Positions 51,080 through 59,887 of a DNA stretch of 64,000 bases are shown here, one piece after another. The DNA lies in the NCBI RefSeq assembly GCF_023698535.1, contig NZ_JALJCL010000016.1, forward strand, positions 38,917 to 102,916, given 5' to 3'. The position numbers and the translations under genes are program-made. Numbering within the stretch: the stretch's first letter is position 1; each line of letters begins with the position of its first letter. The notes beneath the pieces are model-generated. The model saw nothing but the letters and a program-made list of their open reading frames with translations, was not told the DNA's origin and made no database searches. The stretch is from Halorientalis regularis (GTDB taxonomy: Archaea > Halobacteriota > Halobacteria > Halobacteriales > Haloarculaceae).

Positions 51080-53362
51080 TTACCCGTCGTCTATTTCGAC
51101 TCCAATAAACTCGAAGCGAGCGCCACCGTCTGCTCCGTCGACCACCGCAACTTCCCAGCCGTGAGCTTCTGCGATCCGTTTGACTATCGTCAGTCCAAAT
51201 CCTGTGCCATCCGACGCTGACGTATGGCCGGGCTCGAACACTACATCTCGCTCTGCTTCGGGTATCCCTGGCCCCGTGTCTTCGACATAGATTCCGTCGT
51301 CAGCGGTCCGGCCAACTCGGACAGTCAACCCCGTTCCGCCGTGTTCCATGGTGTTCCGAAACAGATTCTCGAACACGTGTCGAAGCCGACTCCGGTCGCC
51401 GACGATCGTAACCGCGTCCGCAACTTCGATTCTGGCCTCGTCCGTCGACACAGTTTGCCAGCATTCACGAACCAGTTCCGCCAGTTGTATGCGTTCTGTC
51501 TCCGCGACGACGCTGCCCTGCCTCGCGAGTGTGAGTGTGTCAGAGATGATATTTTCCATCCGGTCGAGCGCCTGTTCGATCGGCGGGAGGTGCTCGCTGT
51601 CAGTCTCTTGTACCAGGGCTTCTGTCCTCGCCTGTGCGACGTTCAGCGGATTGCGCAGGTCGTGGCTGACGATGCTGGCGAACTCTTCTAACCGCTCGTT
51701 TTGCTGTTCGAGCTCCGTCTCTCGGATCTGAAGTTGTTGCTGCTTGCTGATGCGCTCCAGCGCGGCTTCGGTATTCGCGGCCAGCAACCTCGCGAACTCG
51801 ATATCAGTCTCCTCGAACGCGTTCGTTTCAGTCGACGAAATAATAAACACCCCATGGTCAGCCAGGGGCAGATGCATTTCGCTTCGCACCGGTGTCTCCG
51901 TATTGTACACCTCGTCGGCTTCGTCGATGTTATTGTGTATTTTTGCCTTGCCGGACTGGAACGACTGCCAGGCGATTCCCTCGTCGATGACCGGCACCTC
52001 GTCGAACAACTCCTGGCTTGCATCAGACACTGCGGCTGGAGCCAACCCATTCGCGGCCTCGTCGTAGAAGTGAATTCCGTTGAGCTGGAAGTCGAGAACG
52101 TCGACGGCCGTTTGGCTCGCCGTCGTAGCCACCTGCTGAGTCGTCTCGGAGTCTAGCAGTTCACGAGTTGCTCTATGGAGAGTGCTCAACTGCTGCCCTC
52201 GACGTTTGATCTGCTGTTTCCGTTCCTGTTGTTCGGTAACCTGCCGGCTGCTCACGAGAATGCCGTTGATCGCGTCGTTGTCCAATCTGTTGGCGAGCGT
52301 CGATTCGATCCAGCACCACGACCCATCGGCCCGTCGGAATTTCGTCCGAATCGTTTGCGGTTCCGTCGGATCACTCAGAACGCGTTCGATGGCGTCTGCA
52401 ACCGCCCCGCTGGTTTCCGGTGGTTGGTAGCCAAATCCGTTCTCGCCGATCAGTTCCTGCGGTTCGTACCCGAGGACACGCTCTACGGCAGGACTCACGT
52501 ATTTAATCGTACCGTCCGGAGCGATGATGGTTGCAATGTCGTCAAGATGTTCGACGATCTGCTGGTAGCGTTCCAGTTCCCGTTCTCGGCGCTTTCGCTC
52601 GGTGATGTCTGTCAACGAGAAGACGACACTCTCGACAGCACCCTGACCGTCGAACAGTGGTGCACCACTCACCGAGAGTACTTTCTCGGACCCGTCTGGC
52701 CACTGTATCGAGTGCCGGTAGTCGTATATCGGTTCCCCAGAATCCCAGACCTGTCGGAAGGGGAGTTCTTCGTCCGGGATGGGGTCCCCATCCAGATCTT
52801 TAATCTCCCAGTCGGGGTCATTGTACGCCCGCCCGGTCACCTCCGACTGTTCCAGGCCGAGGACTTCTTTCGCCCGTGGGTTCGCATAGGTGAATCGTCC
52901 GTCGTCGTCCAGCCGGACGACACATCCAGGAAGGGTCTTGAGAATCGATTCGAGACCATCCGGTCCGATGGTCGTGGACGCGTCCGCTACAGCGTCCTCT
53001 ATCGCCCGGGCTAAAACCGTATGCTGCTCGGTATCCTCACCCCGCTGCACGTAATCCGTGGCGTCTGCCGAGACTGCGGCAGCAGCGACGTCTTCGCTGC
53101 CACTGCTCGGATAGAGCACGAACGGGAGATCCTGATAGCGTTCTCGAACCGCTTCGAGGAATTCGATCCCGTCCGTTTCCGCGAGGTGGTACGCCGAGAC
53201 GACACAGTCGAATCGACTAGTGCGGAGTTGGCCCATGCCCTCACCCGAGGTCGGTGCGATCGTGACTGCAAAGCGGTCGTTTTGTCCTTCGAGAGCGGTC
53301 GCAACGGTCTCTGCGAAGTCAGTCTCGCTACAGGTGAGAAGGACTCGAATAGGCACGGGCAT
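51080..53362 (-). CDS. Hybrid sensor histidine kinase: pseudo-receiver, PAS, PAS, GAF, HisKA, HATPase
   Basis: A 760-residue soluble kinase. Domains in order: a receiver-like domain (1-125), two PAS domains (about 140-260 and 270-390), a GAF domain (400-540), HisKA with the phosphorylated His in SIVSHDLRNPLNVAQ, and an ATPase with ENLFRNTMEHGG and GTGFGLTIVKRIAEAHGW. The receiver reads FDCVVSAYHLAETDG: an alanine at position 57 replaces the phosphorylated aspartate. Phosphotransfer within the protein is thus unlikely. The output is probably a separate regulator. A TATA-like ACATATAAAGG precedes the start by about 10-20 bp. Confidence 0.88.
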   Translation of the reverse strand: MPVPIRVLLTCSETDFAETVATALEGQNDRFAVTIAPTSGEGMGQLRTSRFDCVVSAYHLAETDGIEFLEAVRERYQDLPFVLYPSSGSEDVAAAAVSADATDYVQRGEDTEQHTVLARAIEDAVADASTTIGPDGLESILKTLPGCVVRLDDDGRFTYANPRAKEVLGLEQSEVTGRAYNDPDWEIKDLDGDPIPDEELPFRQVWDSGEPIYDYRHSIQWPDGSEKVLSVSGAPLFDGQGAVESVVFSLTDITERKRRERELERYQQIVEHLDDIATIIAPDGTIKYVSPAVERVLGYEPQELIGENGFGYQPPETSGAVADAIERVLSDPTEPQTIRTKFRRADGSWCWIESTLANRLDNDAINGILVSSRQVTEQQERKQQIKRRGQQLSTLHRATRELLDSETTQQVATTASQTAVDVLDFQLNGIHFYDEAANGLAPAAVSDASQELFDEVPVIDEGIAWQSFQSGKAKIHNNIDEADEVYNTETPVRSEMHLPLADHGVFIISSTETNAFEETDIEFARLLAANTEAALERISKQQQLQIRETELEQQNERLEEFASIVSHDLRNPLNVAQARTEALVQETDSEHLPPIEQALDRMENIISDTLTLARQGSVVAETERIQLAELVRECWQTVSTDEARIEVADAVTIVGDRSRLRHVFENLFRNTMEHGGTGLTVRVGRTADDGIYVEDTGPGIPEAERDVVFEPGHTSASDGTGFGLTIVKRIAEAHGWEVAVVDGADGGARFEFIGVEIDDG

Positions 53363-54161
53363 TGATCCTTTATATGTAATCTAGTAGTTGCAGACACAGG
53401 AGTGTTTCCATTGGTCATTTTACCGCCGCTGACCGACGAATGTGCGGATTCGAGCTCGCTCCGCTCGACGGCAGGCCAGCCACACTGAACGATCATCGAG
53501 CGACTTGACGACGCGGTCGTCGTCGATGATCGCGTCCCTCATCCATCTCTTCATTACCCTGGTTTTGGGACCGCCGGAGTCGGCCAGTAGTAGTGACACA
53601 GAGGGTGGTAGGGAACCGTCGACGGACCGCTCACTCACGCCCACTCACCCCCGAAACACTCCGGGTTGCCACAGAACTCGTAGTGTGGCCGGTACGGTAC
53701 CGCCGACACCGTAGTGAACTCCCCGTTTCGGTTCTGCTCCCACAGGCCGGCCGCGGCTCGTCGCGCTCTGGATCGGGTCGGTGCAGGGTGTCGGCGTACT
53801 GTGAGCGGTTCCGAACCGTCGTCTCCGGGACTTCGGACCCGGAAGCGGCGGATTTGCTCACGCCGAACACCCCGTTTCGGCCGCTCGGTTGTATTGACTC
53901 ACCGGCAGACGGCGGCGGGCCGCAGTTGGTCCCCAATCGAACCCGATTTCAGGGACCGATTTCGACAGCGGCGAACAGGCCGAAAGTGCGCGCAGCAGAC
54001 GCTTTACCGGCTGTTCGGTTTTGTATTCGCTCCGTGCCGCAACAAGATGGGCGCTGCAGGCGCTTGTTCGAGTGTCGAACGGACTTGCTTTCGGCCGACT
54101 GACGGACTCTGGCGCTAAGATTCAGAGGGGTGTTTCGGACCGTGGTTGTCTACAAAAAACA
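53363..54161. other. 799-bp region without a supported gene, left edge of the low-GC island
   Basis: Between kinase and recombinase I see no convincing gene on either strand. A TATA-like ATATAAAGG for the kinase lies at about 53371-53381. Short palindromes such as CGGTTCCGAACCG (about 53805-53817) occur. GC content is still high to about 54,100, then falls. This is where the chromosomal junction of the integrated element should lie, but I found no tRNA gene or obvious attachment-site duplicate inside the window. Confidence 0.45.
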
Positions 54162-55166
54162 ATGAGCCTCGAACCCATCGATCCAGAGACCGCACTTGAG
54201 CTATATCTCGCCAATCGCGAAACCGAGATCAGCCAAGCCACCTACTACTCACACAACTCACGCCTTGGACACTTCGTTCACTGGTGTGATGAGCAAGAGA
54301 TCATAAATCTAAATGAATTGACCGGCCGGCAGCTCCAACACTACCGACTCTGGCGGCGGAATGACGGCGATCTCTCGCCGGTCACCGAGAAGACTCAGAT
54401 GGACACGCTGCGAGTATTTATTCGCTGGCTAGAATCGATTGATGGTGTACCGGAGGACCTCAGTACAAAGGTACTCTCACCAGAGATTACACCAAGTCAG
54501 AACGCCCGCGACGTTATGTTAGATCATGAACAAGCGACAGCAATTCTAACCCACCTAGAAAAATACGAATATGCTTCGCTTGAGCACCTCACCGTTGCTC
54601 TTCTCTGGCACACGATGATGCGTATCGGGTGTGCACATGCTCTCGACGTTGAAGATTATCACTCTAACGAGCAGTATCTAGAGATTCATCACAGGCCAGA
54701 GACTGAAACCCCAATAAAGAATCAGCAAGACGGTGAACGACTCGTTGCTTTGTCGCCGTCAGTCTGTGAGTTGATCAACGACTGGCTCAATAATAAACGT
54801 CCATTTGTCACCGACAAATACGGTCGTGAACCACTTCTTACCACTGAGCAGGGTCGAGCGAGTATCTCAGCGCTTCGATCTTACGTCTACTGCTGGAGTC
54901 GACCCTGTTGGTATGGACAACCATGTCCTCACGATCGCGATCCGAAGCAATGTGATGCAATGAGACGAGATAACGCCTCAAAATGTCCATCGTCAATAAG
55001 CCCTCATGCGATTAGACGAGGCAGCATCACTCACAGCCTAGGCAAAGATATGCCAGAGAAAGTCGTGAGTGACCGGACGAACGTAAGTCAGGCTGTCATT
55101 GATCAGCACTATGACCAGCGGACAGAGAGGGAGCGGATGGAGCAACGGAGGGAATTTCTGGAGTAA
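54162..55166 (+). CDS. Tyrosine recombinase/integrase
   Basis: From MSLEPIDPETALELYL this is a 334-residue integrase. The N-terminal SAM-like domain (about 1-105) has SQATYYSHNSRLGHFVHWCDE. The catalytic part shows the first arginine in HTMMRIGCAHALDVEDY, the HxxR box SPHAIRRGSITHSLG and the nucleophile tyrosine in DQHYDQR. An insert with CWYGQPCPHDRDPKQC may bind zinc. The set of catalytic residues looks complete, so it could be active. Lower GC than the chromosome supports transfer. Confidence 0.88.
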   Translation: MSLEPIDPETALELYLANRETEISQATYYSHNSRLGHFVHWCDEQEIINLNELTGRQLQHYRLWRRNDGDLSPVTEKTQMDTLRVFIRWLESIDGVPEDLSTKVLSPEITPSQNARDVMLDHEQATAILTHLEKYEYASLEHLTVALLWHTMMRIGCAHALDVEDYHSNEQYLEIHHRPETETPIKNQQDGERLVALSPSVCELINDWLNNKRPFVTDKYGREPLLTTEQGRASISALRSYVYCWSRPCWYGQPCPHDRDPKQCDAMRRDNASKCPSSISPHAIRRGSITHSLGKDMPEKVVSDRTNVSQAVIDQHYDQRTERERMEQRREFLE

Positions 55167-55234
55167 ATCACTTTCCGAAGTGGGTTGATGTATACCTAAA
55201 TGATAGTTATTTATAATATTTGGCACAATTATTC

Positions 55235-55489
55235 TCAGATTCGATTGAACTCCCGAAGTTTGTCCCCAACCTCTTCTATGAACCTCTCGATTGGGTCTAT
55301 ACGAACAGATCCAAACATCGACCCATACCCATCCCAGTGGTTGGCGTAGCGAACATAGACTCCACCCTCAACACCCATTCCCTTGTTAGTATCATACGAC
55401 TTATACCGTTGAATCACACCTAAGACAAGGACCTCATCGTACCTGTCATGTTGAAATACGTAATCCGGTTCTATCTTCATACGTTGCAT
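55235..55489 (-). CDS. Small haloarchaeal protein of the island
   Basis: An 84-residue protein (from MQRMKIEPDYVFQHD; a second ATG at 55480 would give 81). It is rich in aromatic residues and aspartate: YDEVLVLGVIQRYKSYD, VYVRYANHWDGYGSMFGS, then a helix IERFIEEVGDKLREF. Proteins opening with EPDYVFEHD-like strands are frequent in haloarchaea, probably beta-rich. Function unknown. It is convergent with the recombinase gene. Confidence 0.5.
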   Translation of the reverse strand: MQRMKIEPDYVFQHDRYDEVLVLGVIQRYKSYDTNKGMGVEGGVYVRYANHWDGYGSMFGSVRIDPIERFIEEVGDKLREFNRI

Positions 55490-55574
55490 TCTTAACCATT
55501 TAACTTAATCAATTGCCAATAGACTTGTCTATCAAATTCTTTTCAACAAGAGATTAGGAGAGAGTCATAGAAGA

Positions 55575-55921
55575 CTTCCCCCACCCCTACAAGAATCGCT
55601 CACTACAGAGAAACGAGGTAACGAGTCCTTCGAGTATCTGACCTATATCTGCCAAGAATGCCGTGCAAGATACAGAGGCTATATTACACAGAAACACAAT
55701 CACGCGGGCTACGATGCAGTCGGCTACTGGGCCAGTGCCACCGAAAAGCGCCTGCGCAGACACTACGACCAGTCTGGTAATGAGGAAGACAAGGAGCGGT
55801 ATCGCGACGAAGTCGCCAAGAAAGGAGACAACGGGAATCCGGGTACCAAAGGTCCACAAGAGTTCTACCGACTCACGACGGACGCTCGAACGCTCTTCGG
55901 CCAAAATGGGCTGTTCCCGTA
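55575..55921 (+). pseudogene. Start-less protein fragment
   Basis: An open frame without an initiation codon after its upstream stop reads about 115 residues to TAG at 55919: FEYLTYICQECRARYRGY, then GYWASATEKRLRRHYD, and ends ARTLFGQNGLFP. The single CxxC and charged helices look like real coding sequence, so I read it as the 3' part of a broken gene in the island. No family recognised. Confidence 0.4.
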
Positions 55922-56389
55922 GAACGCATGGCGCCGTCAGTACGATCGAGTATAGAAGACCCGTGAGATAATCAAACTTGAAGAGTTAGCTCGACCGGAG
56001 TTGGATTGAAAAGCTATAGTCCCGGTTTCTGCTGGTGTCCTTACCGATTTATAGAGCACAACCGTCCGTCTTGGTGGGGGATTGAGAAGTTAGCAGGCCG
56101 TAGCGGGAGGGGCCCATGACCGTCTCAGAATTGCTCAGTGAAATTCTGGAGGGGAAAGTTAAGACGTTTGGGAGAACGAGCGCACCCCGACACCCGTCCA
56201 GCGGCTTGGAGTGCGTCTCCACACGGCCGGAGCTGACGATCGGGGGCGGTGGCCATCTAAGACCTGCTGGGATAAATCGATCATTTCGGGTGAACTGGGA
56301 GTGGAGGCATTGGCTGGTTGACAGCAGGTTGAGCCAGCTGACGTTCACAAGAGAGATGCTCCTTTGCAAATAACCCGGGGTTGACGGCT
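55922..56389. other. Gene-poor island segment
   Basis: About 470 bp between the broken fragment and the transposase remnant. Short frames on both strands (one plus-strand frame 56116-56373) lack any recognisable domain. It is probably decayed mobile-element DNA. Confidence 0.35.
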
Positions 56390-56680
56390 TCTGGTGACGC
56401 CGAAGCGGTCGTGGATCACGGTCGATGAAGCCACTGTCAAATTAACGGCGAGCGATGCTGTGTCTACGCGGCGATCGACCTTGAGATGATGCTAATGCTT
56501 GATATCGACATATTCATCTGTCACGTCACCGGTCCAGCAGCATCGTCTGCATCGGCTCACCGAGAGACACGATATTGAGGACTCTTCTCGTTGATAGCTA
56601 CGGCCCTCAACTGCCCTCGCTCGCTTCGGATTGAGAGATAGGCGGAACAACTCAGTACCTCACAAAGCTAGTTAGCCAAT

Positions 56681-56712
56681 ATTACAGTAATTTCGGAGCT
56701 ATTTACTGTAAT
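56681..56712. promoter_or_regulatory. ATTACAGTAA inverted repeat inside the MITE-like element
   Basis: ATTACAGTAA (56681-56690) and TTACTGTAAT (56703-56712) form a perfect inverted repeat with a 12-bp spacer, 29 bp before the ATG of the broken small gene. It looks like an autoregulatory operator. The related ATTACGGTAAT lies near the other end of the element. Confidence 0.45.
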
Positions 56713-56741
56713 ACGGATCTATGAGAGGCTATGCCGCCAGA

Positions 56742-56912
56742 ATGACACCTCACGATTACGGTTTCTGACGAGGTGTTTCAGCAGGTTCTTGCTGTGATGA
56801 CTGAGTACGAATGTGACAGTGTAGCCGACTCGGTGCCGACCGCGTCGGCGATCGCACTCAGCCGAGATGAAGCTGAACTCGCACAGATCCTCGCTGATCA
56901 GCTTGCTGCATA
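56742..56912 (+). pseudogene. Frameshifted antitoxin-like small gene
   Basis: From ATG at 56742, removing one C in ACACCTCAC restores MTLTITVSDEVFQQVL followed by MTEYECDSVADSVPTASAIAL and a helix DEAELAQILADQLAA to TAA at 56912. The strand-helix-helix start and small size resemble ribbon-helix-helix or VapB-type antitoxins. With the insertion it cannot be made from this ATG. It is the only gene-like content of the MITE-like element. Confidence 0.45.
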
Positions 56913-57255
56913 ACTTAAAAACCGCAAGACAGTGGTGGCTACCGTATAGGACGGATAAATTACGGTAATATCATTCAAATTACTTTGTGAGGTACTGATA
57001 CTGTCCGAAACCACATCAAAGAGGGTTTCAGACCCATAAAGTACGGTCCGACCGCTTCCATACCAGCTGGGTTGGCAGTCGGCAGGCCGTCAGAGAATGG
57101 TGTCGTCAGTTTCGTCGGTATTACAACCGTTAGCGGCCGAACCAGGCGTTAGATGACTAAACCCTTGCGTGGCTTATACAGGCAGTACGCAGAACCCTAT
57201 TATGATATGATGCTTTTCAAAAAGATAATGTGTATATCTGCATAAACAACTGGTT

Positions 57256-58314
57256 ATGGTTGACAGGCCCATTCGAATGAGAAACCCCACTCACAGATTT
57301 GAGCCACAGACCGGATTATCTACAGAACCTGAAATAATTTGGTCAATACCCTGCCCAGACCAGATAAATTCTATTGCAGTCTGGGATAGTATTGTCTATA
57401 TCGGAACTATCCGTGGCCATATTATGGCGATTGATCGATATGATGGAAGTGAAAAATGGTGTTTTCAGCCGGGGATCGGCATTGCATCTGTTCCAGCAGA
57501 ATCTAATAATAAGATCTATGTTGGTGATTCTGATGGATCAATTTTTGCTATAAATAAATTTGACGGCGATATTATTTGGGATTTTGACACGCAGTCAGGT
57601 GTAACGTCATCACCTGCAATTGTTGAGGACACTTTATATATTGGAAGTTCCAATCATTCACTCTATGCACTAGATTTAGAAGAAGGTACAGTTCGATGGA
57701 AGTATAAGACAAATGACTGGATATTGTGTGGACCAGCGGTGGTTGACGGATCTGTTTATTTTGGAAGCAAGGATGAATCTGTTTATGCTTTAGATTCTGA
57801 TGATGGCTCAGTCCAATGGACATCTGATGTCAATGAGTGGATAATAGACTCTTCTCCAACAGTAACTAATGATACTGTGTATATCGGAACTTACGGCGGT
57901 TCAATAACCGCATTGGATGCCGAAGATGGGAGCATCAAATGGCGGGTTGATACTAATGCTGAAGTGCAATCATCGCCAGCAGTTGTCGACAACAGAGTTT
58001 TTGTAGGTTCATACGACAGTTCGCTGTATACAATAAATAAGGATAGCGGAGAGGTGATCTGGCGATATGAAACAGATGGAGAAGTGAGATCATCTCCTTG
58101 TGTTGTTGACAATATCGTATATTTCGGCAGCCGGGATGGGAATATTTATGCCTTAGATTCAAATGATGGCTCTGAACAGTGGAGATACGAAACTGAAGAG
58201 GCCATCAATACGTCCCCAGTAGTGATAGATGGCGCTCTCTACTTTGGCAATCATAATGGGTCTCTATATGCACTTGGCCATCCTTCGTTGGTTAAGGCCC
58301 CATCCACTAATTAG
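57256..58314 (+). CDS. Cytoplasmic PQQ-like beta-propeller, low-GC
   Basis: A 352-residue protein of about eight near-identical blades, each with the pattern SSPAVVDNRVFVGSYDSSLY, then ALDxxDGSxxWxY. It has no signal peptide, no Tat motif and no catalytic residues, so it is probably a cytoplasmic scaffold or ligand-binding propeller. Codon use is far more AT-rich than the chromosome, suggesting acquisition from another source. A TATA-like GTGTATATCTG is about 20-30 bp before the ATG. It converges on the Tat-exported protein gene of the HORMA locus and may belong to the same system. Confidence 0.75.
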   Translation: MVDRPIRMRNPTHRFEPQTGLSTEPEIIWSIPCPDQINSIAVWDSIVYIGTIRGHIMAIDRYDGSEKWCFQPGIGIASVPAESNNKIYVGDSDGSIFAINKFDGDIIWDFDTQSGVTSSPAIVEDTLYIGSSNHSLYALDLEEGTVRWKYKTNDWILCGPAVVDGSVYFGSKDESVYALDSDDGSVQWTSDVNEWIIDSSPTVTNDTVYIGTYGGSITALDAEDGSIKWRVDTNAEVQSSPAVVDNRVFVGSYDSSLYTINKDSGEVIWRYETDGEVRSSPCVVDNIVYFGSRDGNIYALDSNDGSEQWRYETEEAINTSPVVIDGALYFGNHNGSLYALGHPSLVKAPSTN

Positions 58315-58374
58315 AATATAACACTATATTCTGACAACCTTGCCTTTTCGGTATTTTCACCGACTCATTTGTAC

Positions 58375-59343
58375 TCATCGACGACGGTCTTGCTGTAGGG
58401 ATTCCTCTGCTTCCTCAAGTCCATCACGTACATCTTCTTCTGTGACTTGTCGTTGAGAGCTTGTCTTTGATCTACTTCCTGAACCCGATAAAGAAGCAAG
58501 CAACGTGAATATAACCACAACTATAGCGACAGTCCCACCTACAAAAGTAGAGAAAATATTGAACTCAGGAATGGAAGATTTGGTGTCTGAATCACCTTTC
58601 CCATCTCCACCTGCTGCCCCCAAACCCTCTTCTGTCAGATTTTCGGAGCCGGATTCTGTCTTTTTGCTTGCTATCACTTCAATATCATCCCACCATACGA
58701 TATCCACCCCTGCATCAAGTCGGAGTTTCGAAAAGTCGGACTCGGCAGGCTGACGCGGCTTGCTGATGGTCCCTCGAGAGTCGCCATTAATCGTGTAGGT
58801 GAGTTCAACCGTCTCTCCCGACCGATCGTACTCGACGACGAGTTCGTTCCACGTTCTCTCGGCGTACTCACCAAGCGGTTCCGAGCCAGGGCCACGTACA
58901 GTTCTGTCCGTAGTGAGTTCAACGAGTGTCACCGACTCCGATTCCCCTGCGTGGAGCGACAGTCCCGCTCTCTTCGACGTACAGCCGTCCTCCCCCCGGT
59001 CGGTCGGAAACACATACACTTGGAAACGGGCCCAAGTGCGCCCCTGAAGATCTAGCTCATGACTTGCGCTAACCGAGGAACACGAGTCGTCACTCCCAAA
59101 CATCCCGAAGATTTTCGATCCTGCCACCGAGTTCCCTCCATCGGGAACGACGACCCTTGCGACTCCTGTTCCCGATTTCGTCCAGCCGGACGGCCGAGTC
59201 CGTTCGGGAGCGCTCTCAAAGCTCTCTTGGAGAATCCGTTCTGTTCCCTGCGTTGCACTGCCGATGTTCGATGCAGATCTGAGTGCTATTACGGAGGTGG
59301 AGGCGACTGTCAGCAGTCGCCGGCGGCTAATCCTGTCGGCCAT
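58375..59343 (-). CDS. Tat-exported, C-terminally anchored jelly-roll-like protein
   Basis: A 322-residue protein. SRRRLLTVASTSVIAL is a Tat-type signal. The body (about 40-225) has a beta-rich pattern (WTKSGTGVARVVVPDGGN, VYVFPTDRG, WNELVVEYDRSGETVELTYTING, WWDDIEV) resembling LamG or similar carbohydrate-binding jelly rolls. A hydrophilic linker leads to one membrane helix (FVGGTVAIVVVIFTLLASLSG) and a charged cytoplasmic tail with VTEEDVRDGLEEAEESLQ. It should face outwards with a short inner tail. It lies 67 bp downstream of the last HORMA-like gene on the same strand. Confidence 0.6.
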   Translation of the reverse strand: MADRISRRRLLTVASTSVIALRSASNIGSATQGTERILQESFESAPERTRPSGWTKSGTGVARVVVPDGGNSVAGSKIFGMFGSDDSCSSVSASHELDLQGRTWARFQVYVFPTDRGEDGCTSKRAGLSLHAGESESVTLVELTTDRTVRGPGSEPLGEYAERTWNELVVEYDRSGETVELTYTINGDSRGTISKPRQPAESDFSKLRLDAGVDIVWWDDIEVIASKKTESGSENLTEEGLGAAGGDGKGDSDTKSSIPEFNIFSTFVGGTVAIVVVIFTLLASLSGSGSRSKTSSQRQVTEEDVRDGLEEAEESLQQDRRR

Positions 59344-59410
59344 CGTTTGTGTGGATTTCAGTCGTGAATAGCGCGTGTCTCATCATCTCGTGGTTTTCAG
59401 GGACACTCTG

Positions 59411-59887
59411 CTACCGCAGGTGGCCGATGTCGACGTTGACACCGGGGCCACCGAACGAATCAACGCCGACACCGTCCCCGTCTGGCGTGTTAAAGACGTT
59501 GTGTCCGTCAATTACTGGAAGGATGAACGCCTTGAAACCGTCATTGGTTCCGTAATACGCGACCTCCTCTTGGACCGTCTCGCGTGAGGGCGATGTAAGC
59601 TCGTAAAATCCGCTAGTATATGAGATGTCGAGTACCCACTCGTCGACGATGCGATTCTGCTGGTCAACAATTACGAACCACACTTCGTCAAGCCGCTCCT
59701 GGTCAAGCCCCATCTCAAAGATGTTCTCCAAGACATCACGGTTGTTCTCAAGGAAGTCGTGTTTGACACCCGACTCTAGTCGGATCAACGAATACAGCTG
59801 CGCAATTTGGTTCTGTACCAGGGTCTTTGAATGGGCTTTCGTCGTTTGCTGGGTGTTAGTCCCAGTGTTGCTGAAGTTATGTGTCAT
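59411..59887 (-). CDS. HORMA-like protein 3
   Basis: A 158-residue protein. Its first 110 residues follow the bacterial HORMA pattern: a Thr/Ser-rich start, a helix KTLVQNQIAQLYSLIRLESGV, a helix DVLENIFEMGL, then LDEVWFVIVDQQNRIVDEWVLDISY, where the paralogues have HLxxVxIEVYD and a hydrophobic strand. The C-terminal part (TSPSRETVQEEVAYY, then a glycine-rich end) could be the moving safety-belt segment. Similarity to its two paralogues is weak and by pattern only. It overlaps the preceding HORMA gene by 4 bp and is the operon's last HORMA-like gene. Confidence 0.55.
   Translation of the reverse strand: MTHNFSNTGTNTQQTTKAHSKTLVQNQIAQLYSLIRLESGVKHDFLENNRDVLENIFEMGLDQERLDEVWFVIVDQQNRIVDEWVLDISYTSGFYELTSPSRETVQEEVAYYGTNDGFKAFILPVIDGHNVFNTPDGDGVGVDSFGGPGVNVDIGHLR

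Larger units (their letters stand above)
56652..56998. mobile_element. 347-bp MITE-like element nested in the IS6 remnant
   Basis: TCAGTACCTCACAAAG (56652-56667) is repeated in perfect inverted orientation as CTTTGTGAGGTACTGA (56983-56998). Just inside each end ATATTAC(A/C)GTAA follows, extending the similarity to about 39 bp. The sequence interrupts the transposase remnant, whose two halves resume on either side. No target duplication is visible. It holds no transposase, only a broken small gene, so it must have been moved in trans. Confidence 0.75.
56390..57158 (+). mobile_element. Degenerate IS6-like transposase remnant
   Basis: Pieces of a DDE transposase of the IS6 type can be read in shifting frames. 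They are TVDEATVKL and NGERCCVYAAIDLEMMLMLDID (about 56420-56510), RLHRLTERHDIED and LLVDSYG (about 56545-56605), and, after the nested insertion, RNHIKEG, KVRSDRFHTSWVGSR, AVREWCRQFRRYYNR and RPNQALDD (about 57010-57158). Several frameshifts and stops make it inactive. The catalytic VDE and VDSYG aspartates survive. I could not locate its terminal inverted repeats. Confidence 0.75.

Noticed and set aside
53430..53480. Possible tRNA 3' end (a TTCGAGC-like loop) at the island edge
   Set aside because: No seven-base T-loop with a matching five-base stem, and no anticodon arm could be formed on either strand.
53420..53644. Small minus-strand frame between kinase and recombinase
   Set aside because: No domain, no promoter, and the overlapping plus-strand frame is equally open.
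56116..56373. 85-residue plus-strand frame before the transposase remnant
   Set aside because: No family resemblance, the minus strand is equally open, and it lies in decayed mobile DNA.
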